Shown here piece after piece: positions 7,369 through 16,649 of a stretch of 64,000 bases of DNA. Each line of letters starts with the position of its first letter. Positions within the stretch are counted from its first letter, which is position 1. The notes under the pieces were generated by a model. It was not told where the DNA came from, made no database searches, and worked only from the letters and a program-made list of their open reading frames with translations. Position numbers and translations under genes: made by a program. Source of the stretch: Burkholderiales bacterium (GTDB lineage Bacteria; Pseudomonadota; Gammaproteobacteria; Burkholderiales; SG8-41); NCBI GenBank assembly GCA_022841375.1, contig JALHRQ010000014.1, positions 1 to 64,000 of the forward strand, in the 5' to 3' direction.

Positions 7369-9465
7369 TCAGTACCGCGCGTCGACCGGCCTCTTGTCCT
7401 TTGGCCAATCTTTTACTTTGTCGGGGAAGTCCGGTCGCGGTTGGTGGGTAAAGTACTCTGATACGTCCACCGCTTCTTGGTCTGTCAGACCTCCCTGACC
7501 CAACGGGAACTTAAGGTGAAATCCAATTGGCATGTTACGTTTGACAAAGGCCGCCGCTGTATAAGTGCGAGCCATTCCAGCACCTATATTGAACGACTTG
7601 TCACCCCAAAGGGGCGGGTAGATAGTCTCGCCGTCTGTTCGTTGAATGCCTTCGCCATTGTTACCATGACATACGGCGCATTGCGCATCGTATACGCGTC
7701 GGCCATTGTCAATGTCGGGTTTGATCGCCATATCAATCTTGCCGACACCACGCCCGACCACTTTGTCCTGGGGCTTAGTTTCCTTCTTCATCCAATCGAA
7801 ATACGCGACCATGGCTTTCATGTCGGCTGAATCGCCGGGCAGTGGCGTACCGTTCATCGAGCGACGGAAGCACCCGTTGATGCGATCTTCCAGAGGGATA
7901 GTCTTGCCTGCGCGCGGAGCATAACTTGGGAAAAAGGCCGAGATACCGACGTAAGGCGAACCATCGGCCACCGTGCCGGCATTGAGGTGGCAGCTTGTGC
8001 AGTTAAGCTCGCTGCCCACATGCTGCGGCAGCAAGGACTTGGTTTGGAGGTTCAGACGCATGCCTCGCACGAGCTGAGCTGCGTTCGGTTTATCCAGCAT
8101 GTCTGCGAGGCGTGGCGTCTCGAACTTAGACTGGTCGATGTCCTTGGCCTTTAAATCGTCACGCATCGTTTTCACATCTGACGAAGCAATCGGTTTGGCG
8201 TTGCGTCCCCAACTCGCGCGCGCAAAGTTGATGATCTCGGCCAACTCCTGGTCACCCAACTTGGCAAAGCTTGGCATGAACCATACGCGCTTGTGCGTTT
8301 CGGTTTGCGCAGTCTGCCAACCCGTGAGCAGGATATGGATCAGCGTTGAAGGCTCGTTCGACATCAACGTCGGGTTGCCTGCCAGTGGCGGGAATATCTG
8401 CTTGACACCCGCACCGTCCAGCCGGTGACAATCGGTACAAAACTGAACATATCCCAAGCCTCCCCGCGTGGTGAATAAATCCACCGGCCCTTTTGCTGTG
8501 GATGCAGTCTTTGGCGGTATTCCGGTCATCGGCAAATCATTTTCGCCCGGAGGCAAAGATTTGAGATAGGTTGCAATCGCCGTGAGGTCGGAATCGCTGA
8601 TGTATTGGGTGCTGTGATGAATCACATCAGCCATGTTGCCTGAGGCGGTGGCAAAGGAGTTCTGACCGGTCTTTAGGAATAACGCCGTATCTTCAACTGT
8701 CCAGAGGTTGCGCAGGCTCAATGCCCGCCAACCCTCCACCGTTTCTCCAGCAAGGTAATACTTGCCAGCGCTACCTTCGTCACTCATGGCCTTCTCCTGA
8801 AAGCCCAAACCGCGCGGTGTATGGCAAGCGCCGCAGTGTCCCAGACCCTGAACAAGATAAGCTCCCCGATTCCAGACGGCATCTTTAGTGGGGGTCGGCT
8901 TGTAGGCTGTAGCATCCAGGAATGCCCAATTCCATAGCGTCATACCCCAACGCTGATTGAAGGGGAACTTCATCTCCAAAGGCTTGTTGGGTTGGTTAAC
9001 GGGTTCCAATCCCTTCATCAGGAAGGTGTACAACGCCCGCATGTCAGGCTCGTTCATCTTTGCGTAAGAAGGATATGGCATTGCAGGATAAAGATTGTGT
9101 CCATCGGCTGTCACACCATGGCGCATCGCCCGGTCAAACTGCTCAAAGGTGTATTTGCCGATGCCCGTTTGCGGGTCTGGCGTGATGTTGGTTGAATACA
9201 GCTTGCCCATGGGTGTTTGAAGAGCAAGCCCGCCTGCCATCGGGCTACCTTTTACGCTTGTGTGACATGCAATGCAGTCGCCCAGTTGAGCAACATACTG
9301 TCCGCGAGCGATCAGCGTCCTGGTAGCGGCATCCGCCGGAAGGGCAGAGGAGGTGACTGCGGCACGCAGTGAGATGTTCGCCGGACCCAAATCAACACCA
9401 TGTGCTATCAACGAAATCAAGCCAAGGGAAATAGAAAAAAAGAACCTGATGCTTGTGGATTTCAT
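7369..9465 (-). CDS. Five-haem cytochrome c: alcohol-dehydrogenase-type triheme fused to TsdA-like diheme
   Basis: The protein has five CxxCH haem-binding motifs: CIACH near residue 64, CGACH, CTDCH, CTSCH and CAVCH. The first three fit the triheme cytochrome subunit of membrane alcohol/gluconate dehydrogenases (PMGKLYSTNITPD, GIGKYTFEQFDRAMRHG). The last two, with INGCFRRSMNGTPLP between them, match thiosulfate dehydrogenase TsdA. ATG 9465 is chosen because it gives a proper signal peptide (MKSTSIRFFFSISLGLISLIAHG); an upstream in-frame start adds 30 unlikely residues. It should act in the periplasm as an electron carrier or as a thiosulfate/tetrathionate-type oxidoreductase. No dehydrogenase subunit is adjacent, so its partner is unknown. 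Confidence 0.85.
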   Translation of the reverse strand: MKSTSIRFFFSISLGLISLIAHGVDLGPANISLRAAVTSSALPADAATRTLIARGQYVAQLGDCIACHTSVKGSPMAGGLALQTPMGKLYSTNITPDPQTGIGKYTFEQFDRAMRHGVTADGHNLYPAMPYPSYAKMNEPDMRALYTFLMKGLEPVNQPNKPLEMKFPFNQRWGMTLWNWAFLDATAYKPTPTKDAVWNRGAYLVQGLGHCGACHTPRGLGFQEKAMSDEGSAGKYYLAGETVEGWRALSLRNLWTVEDTALFLKTGQNSFATASGNMADVIHHSTQYISDSDLTAIATYLKSLPPGENDLPMTGIPPKTASTAKGPVDLFTTRGGLGYVQFCTDCHRLDGAGVKQIFPPLAGNPTLMSNEPSTLIHILLTGWQTAQTETHKRVWFMPSFAKLGDQELAEIINFARASWGRNAKPIASSDVKTMRDDLKAKDIDQSKFETPRLADMLDKPNAAQLVRGMRLNLQTKSLLPQHVGSELNCTSCHLNAGTVADGSPYVGISAFFPSYAPRAGKTIPLEDRINGCFRRSMNGTPLPGDSADMKAMVAYFDWMKKETKPQDKVVGRGVGKIDMAIKPDIDNGRRVYDAQCAVCHGNNGEGIQRTDGETIYPPLWGDKSFNIGAGMARTYTAAAFVKRNMPIGFHLKFPLGQGGLTDQEAVDVSEYFTHQPRPDFPDKVKDWPKDKRPVDARY

Positions 9466-9875
9466 GACCGCAACCCTATTTGTTTGGTTACCGAAACAGC
9501 AATTCAACGCAACAAAATTACTCTGGCAGCTCATTGTGTTCTGTGCGGTAAGCAATACAGTGTTAAGGGAGAAGATAGGTAGTAGCGGCTATATCGACAG
9601 CCATTAATGCGACGTATGCGAGCTCAAATTGCGGAGTCAAGGGCACTTCTTAATTGAGGCGGGCTTACGGAACTTTGATCGCGAATTTGGAGCGCGGGGA
9701 ACATGTCCGATGGCACCGTAATGCAGGCACTGACCATGATGCTGACTGTATGGACGTTAATGCTGTATGACCCATTTAAGGCAGGGCTTCAGCTGGCGGT
9801 CGTTCTGGCAACAACTGCACTGGCAGCCGCCGGATATTCGCGGCGTGATCCGTGTGTGGTTGGCTGGAAGTAAGC
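9466..9875. other. Intergenic stretch without a supported gene
   Basis: This is the upstream region of the leftward cytochrome gene plus about 270 bp of sequence without coding character. It ends where the 211-bp direct repeat begins. Confidence 0.5.
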
Positions 9876-10086
9876 CGCTCTATATCGCCGACCAGGCGTT
9901 GATTGGTGGAACTGGCTCAGAGACCAGGTCGAAAACCGACTTCACAAGGCCGGCATCCCATACCGAAACATCTACCTTGGGTTACTTCGACTTTTTACTT
10001 GCCAGCATCCAGACGATTAACAAAGGCAGTAACGGAACGCTGAGGGCAAAGATAACCCATCCAGTCACTGATCTACCCTTGCGCTT
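9876..10086. repeat. 211-bp direct repeat, copy 1
   Basis: This block recurs at 16650-16860 in the same orientation and at the same length, with one difference noticed (ATTAAC here, ATTAAT there). On the minus strand it encodes the last 34 residues of a small membrane protein. Here that reading frame runs directly into an IS3-type transposase fragment at 10087, whereas the complete gene follows copy 2. Copy 1 is therefore a truncated duplicate. Confidence 0.95.
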
Positions 10087-10284
10087 CCTCACGGCCAGTT
10101 TGGCAGCGCAGTAGAGTCGATACACGCGTTTGTGATTGACCTTGGGAAATTCCGGGCGCAACAGATCATGGATGCACCGGTAGCCAAAGCGTCGACGCAC
10201 CTGAGCAATATTGATGATCGCACTGAGCTCCACCGTCTGCTGATCCGGCACCGGCGGATGACGGTAACTGCTGCGGGCACTTCT
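10087..10284 (-). pseudogene. IS3-family orfB transposase fragment
   Basis: On the minus strand the sequence reads ARSSYRHPPVPD..., then RRRFGYRCIHDLLRPEF and VNHKRVYRLYCAAKLAVRKRK. This is the N-terminal HTH_21-type region of IS3 OrfB. It lacks the DDE core and is joined at 10086 to a piece of an unrelated membrane-protein gene, giving a chimeric open frame. It is a remnant with no activity expected. Confidence 0.8.
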
Positions 10285-10667
10285 GGCTCATGCTAAAAAT
10301 AGAGGGATTACCATCTCACGTAGGGCGCGGTGCTATACCGCCAAACAGTGGTGCAGTCCAAGCGCCCTGTCGCGCCGCGGATTGATTATCCGTGACAGAG
10401 TTTCTGTCGCAAGCGCACCGGGCGCTTAAGCGATGGTGGGCCTGATATGCCGTTTACCTCATAAGCGGCTGGCTATCGCTACTGATCCATCTGCCCAACA
10501 CAAAAAAACAGTGCGGTATGTGGGCTAGCGTACAAAGGATTTGCGTACCCGGGCTTTAACATTTGAACTGCCATAAAGCCGTCCCGTAGGGTTTTCATTT
10601 TGCCTATTGGAAGGGGGGGCAATGTCCGATACACCCCAATCCAATCCAATATAAGAGGAGGCAAGTT
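10285..10667. other. Upstream region of the two-partner secretion locus
   Basis: No gene is supported. The last bases contain a strong ribosome site (AAGAGGAGG) seven bases before the tpsB start at 10668. The rest of the 380-bp leader has no clear riboswitch or operator that I could identify. Confidence 0.5.
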
Positions 10668-12335
10668 ATGCTTAAAAAAAGAATATTCACTGCTGTCTTG
10701 GTGGCATTGAGTCAAAGCGCTTTTGCGCAGAGCCCTCCCAGTTCCGGCAGTCAGCTGCAGCAGATTCCCGGCGCCCCTGCCCCGCTAAGATCAATTCCAG
10801 AAATCCGTCTTGAGCAAGATCCGGCGAAGATCGCCCCGGGTGCGGATCAAACCAAAATCTTTGTCAAATCGTTGCGTGTAACCGGCCAGACCATTTATAC
10901 CGAGGCAGAACTGCTCGCGGTTACCGGATTCAGCCCCGGTCGCGAATATTCACTGAATGAACTGCGCGGCATGGCAGCGAAGATCGCAGAACATTACCGC
11001 AGGAATGGGTATTTCGTTGCGCAAACCTACCTTCCCGCGCAGGACCTTAAAGATGGCGCCCTGACGATTGTCGTACTCGAGGGCCGATACGGCAATATCA
11101 AGCTGCGTAATCAAAGCAAGCTTTCGGATTCCCTCGCGACCGGATTGCTCGACGGTTTGAATACCGGCGACCCCATCGCGATTGCGCCTCTCGAGAATCG
11201 TCTGTTGTTGCTCTCAGACATTCCCGGTGTGAATGTTAAATCGACGCTGGCTCCCGGGGCCTCCGTGGGTACGTCCGACCTCATTGTCGACGTGATCCCG
11301 GGGCGGCCGGTCACGGGCAATATCGAATTTGATAATGCCGGCAACCGCTACACCGGCGAGTATCGTCTCGGCGGAACGATCAATTTCAATAATCTTGCCG
11401 GCCTCGGTGACGTATTGAGTTTCAGGGGCCTGACTTCGGGCAGCGGGCTCAATTACGGTCGCGCGTCTTACCAGATTCAGCTTGGCAAAGGGACGGTTGG
11501 CATTGCCTACACCGCACTAGAGTATGAGCTTGGCAAGGAGTTCGCGCCACTGCGAGCCCACGGCACGGCAGAGATTGTGAGTATTTTCGGTAGCTATCCG
11601 CTGATTCGCTCGCGCAATTCCAGCCTTTATGCCTTAGCTGGGATCGATGCCAAGCAATTCACGGACAAGATCGATGCGACTTCAACGGTCACTGAGAAGG
11701 AAATTCTGGTCGGGATGGTCGGGCTGCATGGCAACCATCGGGACACCTTGGGCGGGGGCGGTTTGAGCGCTTATTCGCTGACATTGAGCTCGGGAAATCT
11801 GGATATTGAAACGCCTGCTGCGCTTGCCGCGGATGCGGCGACCGCCCGCGCCAATGGCCATTACAACAAGCTGGCGTTCACGGCCAACAGGCTGCAAACC
11901 GTTTTAGAAAAAGTTTCGCTATATGGCGCGATCAGCGGGCAGCTCGCTTCGAAAAATCTGGATATCTCCGAGAAGATGGGGCTGGGCGGCTTGTATGGCG
12001 TGCGGGCTTACCCGGTCGGGGAGGCCTATGCGGACGAGGGTTATCTGGCAACTCTGGAGGCAAGGCTGTTGCTGCCGAATTTTTCCGCGCAAATGCCGGG
12101 ACGCATGCATCTGATCGGCTTCGTTGATACCGGGTCGGTTACCACCAACAAAGAGCCATGGACTTCGGCAGATAACCACAGGACCCTTAGTGGATACGGT
12201 GTCGGATTGACGTGGGCGGATTACAACAATTTTGTGATCAATACCTATTACGCGCGCAAGCTGGGTAACGAACGGGCAACTTCGGCGCCGGATAAAAACG
12301 GCCGTTTCTGGATTCAGATGGTTAAATACTTTTGA
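10668..12335 (+). CDS. TpsB-type outer-membrane transporter (ShlB/FhaC/HecB family)
   Basis: The protein is an Omp85-superfamily pore that secretes a TpsA partner across the outer membrane. A signal peptide (MLKKRIFTAVLVALSQSAFAQ) is followed by a proline/glutamine-rich linker, POTRA-like segments (FVKSLRVTGQTIYTEAELLAVTGF, LRGMAAKIAEHYRRNGYFVAQTYLP) and a beta-barrel ending in phenylalanine (WIQMVKYF), as outer-membrane barrels do. The ShlB-type LGGLYGVRAYPVGEAYADEG motif (VRGY-like) is present near residue 445. The length of 555 fits. A strong ribosome site precedes the ATG, and the tpsA gene follows after 57 bp. Confidence 0.93.
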   Translation: MLKKRIFTAVLVALSQSAFAQSPPSSGSQLQQIPGAPAPLRSIPEIRLEQDPAKIAPGADQTKIFVKSLRVTGQTIYTEAELLAVTGFSPGREYSLNELRGMAAKIAEHYRRNGYFVAQTYLPAQDLKDGALTIVVLEGRYGNIKLRNQSKLSDSLATGLLDGLNTGDPIAIAPLENRLLLLSDIPGVNVKSTLAPGASVGTSDLIVDVIPGRPVTGNIEFDNAGNRYTGEYRLGGTINFNNLAGLGDVLSFRGLTSGSGLNYGRASYQIQLGKGTVGIAYTALEYELGKEFAPLRAHGTAEIVSIFGSYPLIRSRNSSLYALAGIDAKQFTDKIDATSTVTEKEILVGMVGLHGNHRDTLGGGGLSAYSLTLSSGNLDIETPAALAADAATARANGHYNKLAFTANRLQTVLEKVSLYGAISGQLASKNLDISEKMGLGGLYGVRAYPVGEAYADEGYLATLEARLLLPNFSAQMPGRMHLIGFVDTGSVTTNKEPWTSADNHRTLSGYGVGLTWADYNNFVINTYYARKLGNERATSAPDKNGRFWIQMVKYF

Positions 12336-12392
12336 TTACTCCAGCAGCAATAAATATCGCGTAACAGCTTCGTTAATAACGGAAGAAAAATC

Positions 12393-14732
12393 ATGAATAG
12401 CATTGACCAATCAATCCGTAACAATCCGCCTGGCGCATCAAGCGCAGCTGTGCTGCCGGGTGACGCTTCGTTTGCTCTGAAGGGACTGGCAGTCTCTCTG
12501 ATGCTGGCGTTCGCTTCCAATGCATGGGCACTGCCTACGGAAGGGGTGGTATCTGCCGGCGGCGCTAACATTGCGAGCGTGCCGGGTACGATGACTGTCA
12601 ATCAGTCGACCCAGAATGCAGTCATCAACTGGCAGTCATTCAATATTGGTCAGACCGAGGCTGTCCGTTTTGTGCAGCCGAACAGCAGCGCTGTGGCACT
12701 GAACCGGGTCATCGGCGCGGACCCCTCCAGTATCCTCGGCAGTCTGTCGGCCAACGGAAAAGTGTTTCTCGTCAATCCGAACGGCATCCTGTTTGGTCGA
12801 GGCGCTTCGGTTAACGTCGGCGGTTTGGTCGCATCCACCCGCAACATTACTGACAGCGATTTCATGGCCGGCCAGTACAAATTTACCGGTAGCGGAAACG
12901 GTGCGGTGCTGAATCAAGGATCGATCAACGCGGACGGCGGTTATGTGGCACTGCTGGGGGCGAGCGTCAGCAACGAAGGCGTGATCTCCGCCAGGCTCGG
13001 CACCGTGACGCTTGCCGCGGGCAATGCCTTTACCCTCGATGTGGCCGGGGATGGCCTGTTAAACGTCATGGTGAACGAGGGCGCGGTTAACGCGCTGGTG
13101 CAGAACGGTGGCATGATCCGCGCCGACGGCGGACACGTGCTGCTCACTGCGAAATCGGCGGGAAACCTGTTGCAAAGTGCGGTAAACAATACCGGAATCA
13201 TCCAGGCGCAGACCATCGAAAACCGCAATGGCACCATCATGCTGCTTGGTGATATGCAAAGCGGCACAACGAACGTCGGCGGCACACTGGACGCCAGTGC
13301 GCCCAACGGCGGCAACGGCGGCTTCATCGAAACCTCCGCTGCGCATGTGAGATTCGCCAGCGACGCCAAAATTACCACCGTCGCCCCGCTGGGTGTAACG
13401 GGCACTTGGTTGATAGATCCGGTTGATTTCAATATCGCCGCCATTGGTGGTGACATTACCGGTTTTGCGCTCACCACTCTGCTGGTCAATAACAACGTCA
13501 CCATCAGTACGGTAGTAACCGGAACCAATACACCGACCACTTTTTTTGCGTCACCCGGCCAGGGCGATATCAACGTCAACGACGTGATCGGCGTAGGGTC
13601 CGGAGCCCTCTGGACCGCGGCCGGAACCCCGACGACGCTGAGGTTGGAAGCAGCTCGTGACGTGAACATCAACCAGCCCATTACAGCCACCCGGGGCAAT
13701 CTGGTGGTGTGCTGCGGGCAGGATGTCAATGTCAGAGCTGCCATTACGACGACCAATGGCAGCGTTTTGCTGAACGCGGGACGCGATATCAACATCACGA
13801 GATCTGCCGGCGCCAACGCGGGTGCGACGATTACGACGACCGACGGCAATATTGAATTGTGCGCCGGTCGCGATGTAATTCTGAGCAACTTGTTGAATCC
13901 AGGTGGGGCGCCCATTATGACGCTGACCAACGGCAGCACTACTGCCGGCGAGGATCTCAGGGAATTCGGCGTGCCGCTGGGTCTGACCCTGCGGGCTGGC
14001 GGTGCAGCAACTGAACCAGGACCCGCTAACGGCACCGTGAACTTTGTCAATGGCGGGATCGCTGGCACCTTCATTACCGTCACTACAGGTGGTCCAGGCA
14101 CACCGGTCAGCATTTTTTACAATCCGATCAACTATTCAACGCCGACCCCTTATTCGCTTAACTTCACCGGCACCGGCGGCCCGGTAACTTCCTTCATGCT
14201 GGTGTACCCTGACGGGGTGGACAAAGTTTTCGACAACACGACCACGGCAACCCTCAGCGGATTCAGGACCACCGCGACCAGCGGTCCAGTACCTGCCGGC
14301 GTCACATTGGCGGGTGCTGGTACTGCCAATTTCGATACTCCGTTCGCAGGTGTGAACAAAACAATCACCTACAGCGGCTTTACCCTTGCCCAGGGTGCGA
14401 TCGTGCCGGGTGATGCCGCACTCAACTTTGCCCTGCCAACCAGCTGCTGCCTGCCCCGCGTTGGCAGAACAACGGCTGATATCACCGCAGGCACAGATAC
14501 GCCGATTCAGACTGCACCAGTGATTCCTTTGTTCGCATTCCCCATGCTGGCCGCTTTAGATTTGAACGTGCTGGGTGGCATTACGATGCCGCCAATTGAG
14601 GTTGTTGCGGCAGCACCTATCGAAGTCATACCGCAACCCAAGGCTGTAGTCGAAACCCCGGTCGAGGTTAAACCAAAGGCAAAGCCGGTCTATGTGCCGC
14701 CCAAGCGTCCACGTAAAGCTGACCGTGAGTGA
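12393..14732 (+). CDS. TpsA-type secreted protein with filamentous haemagglutinin secretion domain
   Basis: The exoprotein partner of the upstream TpsB has an extended signal region ending near NAWA. The TPS secretion domain follows at about residues 47-300: GTMTVNQSTQNAVINWQSFNIG, then NPNGILFGRGASVNVGGLVAS with the NPNGI motif. The middle part has GRDVNI-type beta-helix repeats. A YDG-like segment near residues 600-690 contains VFDNTTTATLSGF. The C-terminus is a proline/lysine-rich tail (KPKAKPVYVPPKRPRK). At 779 residues it is small for an adhesin. Cysteine pairs (VVCCGQ, TSCCLP) are unusual for this family. The exact function (adhesion, biofilm) is inferred. Confidence 0.88.
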   Translation: MNSIDQSIRNNPPGASSAAVLPGDASFALKGLAVSLMLAFASNAWALPTEGVVSAGGANIASVPGTMTVNQSTQNAVINWQSFNIGQTEAVRFVQPNSSAVALNRVIGADPSSILGSLSANGKVFLVNPNGILFGRGASVNVGGLVASTRNITDSDFMAGQYKFTGSGNGAVLNQGSINADGGYVALLGASVSNEGVISARLGTVTLAAGNAFTLDVAGDGLLNVMVNEGAVNALVQNGGMIRADGGHVLLTAKSAGNLLQSAVNNTGIIQAQTIENRNGTIMLLGDMQSGTTNVGGTLDASAPNGGNGGFIETSAAHVRFASDAKITTVAPLGVTGTWLIDPVDFNIAAIGGDITGFALTTLLVNNNVTISTVVTGTNTPTTFFASPGQGDINVNDVIGVGSGALWTAAGTPTTLRLEAARDVNINQPITATRGNLVVCCGQDVNVRAAITTTNGSVLLNAGRDINITRSAGANAGATITTTDGNIELCAGRDVILSNLLNPGGAPIMTLTNGSTTAGEDLREFGVPLGLTLRAGGAATEPGPANGTVNFVNGGIAGTFITVTTGGPGTPVSIFYNPINYSTPTPYSLNFTGTGGPVTSFMLVYPDGVDKVFDNTTTATLSGFRTTATSGPVPAGVTLAGAGTANFDTPFAGVNKTITYSGFTLAQGAIVPGDAALNFALPTSCCLPRVGRTTADITAGTDTPIQTAPVIPLFAFPMLAALDLNVLGGITMPPIEVVAAAPIEVIPQPKAVVETPVEVKPKAKPVYVPPKRPRKADRE

Positions 14733-14845
14733 GCATTTGTGAACCGGGTCCGATGACCGATAAGAAATGTGTGCTTGTACTAGATAAGAAGCAGATAAAA
14801 AACCGCATTGTTCTTCATGGCCATATTGCCGCGCTCGCTTGCAAG

Positions 14846-15556
14846 ATGAATGAGCAGATCATCGCCAGAATCAACAGGGCGCTTTGCCTAGGTTTGCTGG
14901 CCACAGGATTTACACTCCAGCCAGTGGCCGCAGCGGATGACACAACGCGGGCGCCCCTTACTTTTAAAAGAGCGAACTTCGAGCAAGAGGTTCCATCTCG
15001 AGAAGCCCGACAGGTAGCAGATTGGGTCGTCGATTCCAGCGACAACCAAAGCTTGCCTTTCGTGATCGTCGATAAAGTTAATGCCAAGGTCTTTGTATTT
15101 AACCCGGGCGGGGTTCTACAAGGTGCAACGCCTGCGTTGCTGGGTCTGGCGTCGGGAGACGATGCTGTCCCGGACATCGGCAAACGACCATTATCGAAGA
15201 TTCTGCCTGAAGAACGCACGACCCCGGCTGGCCGCTTCGTGGCCACGCTGGACCAAAACTTGCGCGGCAAGGAAATTCTCTGGGTGGATTACGATACTGC
15301 TATCTCATTGCATCCAGTAGTGACGTCCAACCCCAAAGAGCGCCGTGCGCAGCGCCTAACCACGGCAACGACGCTGGATAATCGGATTTCCTATGGCTGC
15401 ATCAATGTGCCGGCCAAATTCTTCATGAATGTAGTGCGTCCGTTTTTTACCGGCACCAACGGCATTGTCTATGTGCTGCCGGAAAAAAAGTCGCCGCAAG
15501 AAGTATTCGCGTCATATGACGTTGAAGAACGTGCGCGGATGCAGAGCCCTAAGTAG
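14846..15556 (+). CDS. YkuD-like L,D-transpeptidase domain protein, divergent
   Basis: ATG 14846 gives a signal peptide (INRALCLGLLATGFTLQPVAAA); in-frame starts from 14729 on would place 39 polar residues before it. A YkuD-like fold is suggested by FVIVDKVNAKVFVFNPGG and TTPAGRF..., then SLHPV and RISYGCINVP, with the catalytic cysteine in SYGCINV (the family usually has SHGC[IV]R/N). L,D-transpeptidases cross-link peptidoglycan or anchor proteins to it in the periplasm. Its position directly after tpsB-tpsA suggests it helps anchor or process the exported system, but that is inference. It is 236 residues long. Confidence 0.75.
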   Translation: MNEQIIARINRALCLGLLATGFTLQPVAAADDTTRAPLTFKRANFEQEVPSREARQVADWVVDSSDNQSLPFVIVDKVNAKVFVFNPGGVLQGATPALLGLASGDDAVPDIGKRPLSKILPEERTTPAGRFVATLDQNLRGKEILWVDYDTAISLHPVVTSNPKERRAQRLTTATTLDNRISYGCINVPAKFFMNVVRPFFTGTNGIVYVLPEKKSPQEVFASYDVEERARMQSPK

Positions 15557-15589
15557 CCCGATCCGTTTAACGACTTCGCTCAGTGGCAG

Positions 15590-15720
15590 CTAGCGTCCCC
15601 GGTATGGATCGCGGCCACTGGTGATGGCTGGCATATCGTGAACCTCCGCAAATAGCCCGTTCGGGCTTGGGTTAAAATCTTTGAACTTGTTGTTGTGCAT
15701 GAACTTCACCAGCTCGGCGC
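15590..15720 (-). pseudogene. Possible C-terminal gene remnant
   Basis: A stop-to-stop leftward frame of 43 codons reads SAELVKFMHNNKFKDFNPS, continues into GLFAEVHDMPAITSGRDPYRGR and then stops. The composition looks like real protein, but no start codon precedes it and no family is recognised. It is probably the tail of a gene destroyed during the rearrangements around 15.5-16.9 kb. Confidence 0.3.
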
Positions 15721-15795
15721 TTTACAGGTTGGTGCAGTGAAAAATCAACATAAAACCGGCATGGCTTTCGCCGCAGCCGCAGATCGGAGGTGATC

Positions 15796-16026
15796 ATGGG
15801 TCACAAAGTTTGCGGGTTTGCGCTTATGGCGTTGATTGCTACGCTTCCCGCAGTCAACGCGTTTGCGCAAGCGCCTTGGAAACTACAACGCCCGATCGAA
15901 CTGATCGTCGTCTCCGCAGCCGGCAACAGCAACGACCTGATGCTGCGGCTGATCGCCCAGACGGCACAGGAAAATCGCCTGCTCGACGTGCCGATGAACG
16001 TGATGAATAAGCTTGGCGCTAGCGCT
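15796..16026 (+). pseudogene. Bug/TctC binding-protein gene, truncated by IS3 DNA
   Basis: After a good ribosome site (GGAGG) the frame encodes a signal peptide (VCGFALMALIATLPAVNAFAQ) and the Bug start WKLQRPIELIVVSAAGNSND, running to VPMNVMNKLGA near 16020. There it enters inverted IS3 sequence. Only about 75 of the expected 320 residues remain. The intact copies at 572 and 21906 show what is missing. Confidence 0.85.
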
Positions 16027-16353
16027 TTACCCCAAGACGCTCTTCAGCGCATGCATGTCCAGGTGCACTTCGGCGAGCAGCTTCTTGAGCTTGGCGTTCT
16101 CGCCCTCCAGCACCTTCAGCCGCTTGGCGTCTGACACATCCATGCCGCCGAACTTGGCGCGTCACTTGTAAAACGTGGCCTCGCTGAGGCCGCCCTTGCG
16201 GCACAGCTCCTTGATCGGCATCCCCGCATCGGCCTGTTTGAGAAAACCGATGATCTGTTCTTCGCTGTATCTGCTCTTCTTCATTTCCGTCACTCTCCAT
16301 GATTTGACGGACCTCTCTACTTCAGATTGGTAGGGCTGGTGGGGTGCAGGTCA
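16020..16353 (-). mobile_element. Degenerate IS3-family element remnant
   Basis: The remnant holds an IS3 orfA pseudogene and a putative terminus near 16353, where the minus strand begins TGACCTGCACCCC. The orfB part is absent: the element stops at the orfA terminus and joins the broken Bug gene at about 16020. A separate orfB fragment lies at 10087-10284. Confidence 0.7.
16027..16284 (-). pseudogene. IS3-family orfA with an internal stop
   Basis: The frame encodes the helix-turn-helix OrfA (MKKSRYSEEQIIGFLKQAD, LCRKGGLSEATFYK) and then its leucine-zipper part (KRLKVLEGENAKLKKLLAEV). The conserved tryptophan after FYK has become TGA, ending the protein at codon 41. With orfB missing, the element is dead. 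Confidence 0.85.
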
Positions 16354-16578
16354 ATGCTTAAGAAACCGCAGCGGAGATCCCGCGGCGACTGTGCAGGGGG
16401 GTGTAATTTGAACCAGAAAAACGTAATCGTCGCATTGATCATGGTGCTGGCCAATGCACTCACCCTTTCGCTATCCCGGTCGAGTCCCAGCGGGCGGGAG
16501 ATGATAGGCTTTGTTTACATAGTGATGGGTATAACGACGCTAATCATTATTTGGATGCTCTTTTCTAACAATGATTAG
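16354..16578 (+). CDS. Small two-helix membrane protein, unknown
   Basis: From ATG 16354 this would be a 74-residue protein with two hydrophobic segments (VIVALIMVLANALTLSL and IGFVYIVMGITTLIIIWMLF). A TTG at 16408 after a G-rich stretch would give a 56-residue version that begins right at the first helix. No family is recognised. The hydrophobic pattern supports coding, but the start is uncertain and the gene sits next to IS debris. Confidence 0.45.
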   Translation: MLKKPQRRSRGDCAGGCNLNQKNVIVALIMVLANALTLSLSRSSPSGREMIGFVYIVMGITTLIIIWMLFSNND

Positions 16579-16649
16579 CCTCTGGGCGGGACAAAATAAA
16601 AGCAGCAAAACCTGGAATGGCTGCAAATGAATTTTTAATGGGAGGAAGA

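Noticed and set aside
12941..14113. Long leftward open frame (390 codons) opposite tpsA
   Set aside because: It is antisense to an unmistakable TpsA gene and proline/valine-rich in the way expected from a shadow of threonine/glycine-rich repeats.
16027..16284. In-frame TGA in the IS3 orfA as another selenocysteine codon
   Set aside because: The codon replaces a conserved tryptophan (TGG to TGA), no suitable hairpin is evident, and the element is already broken, so it is ordinary decay.
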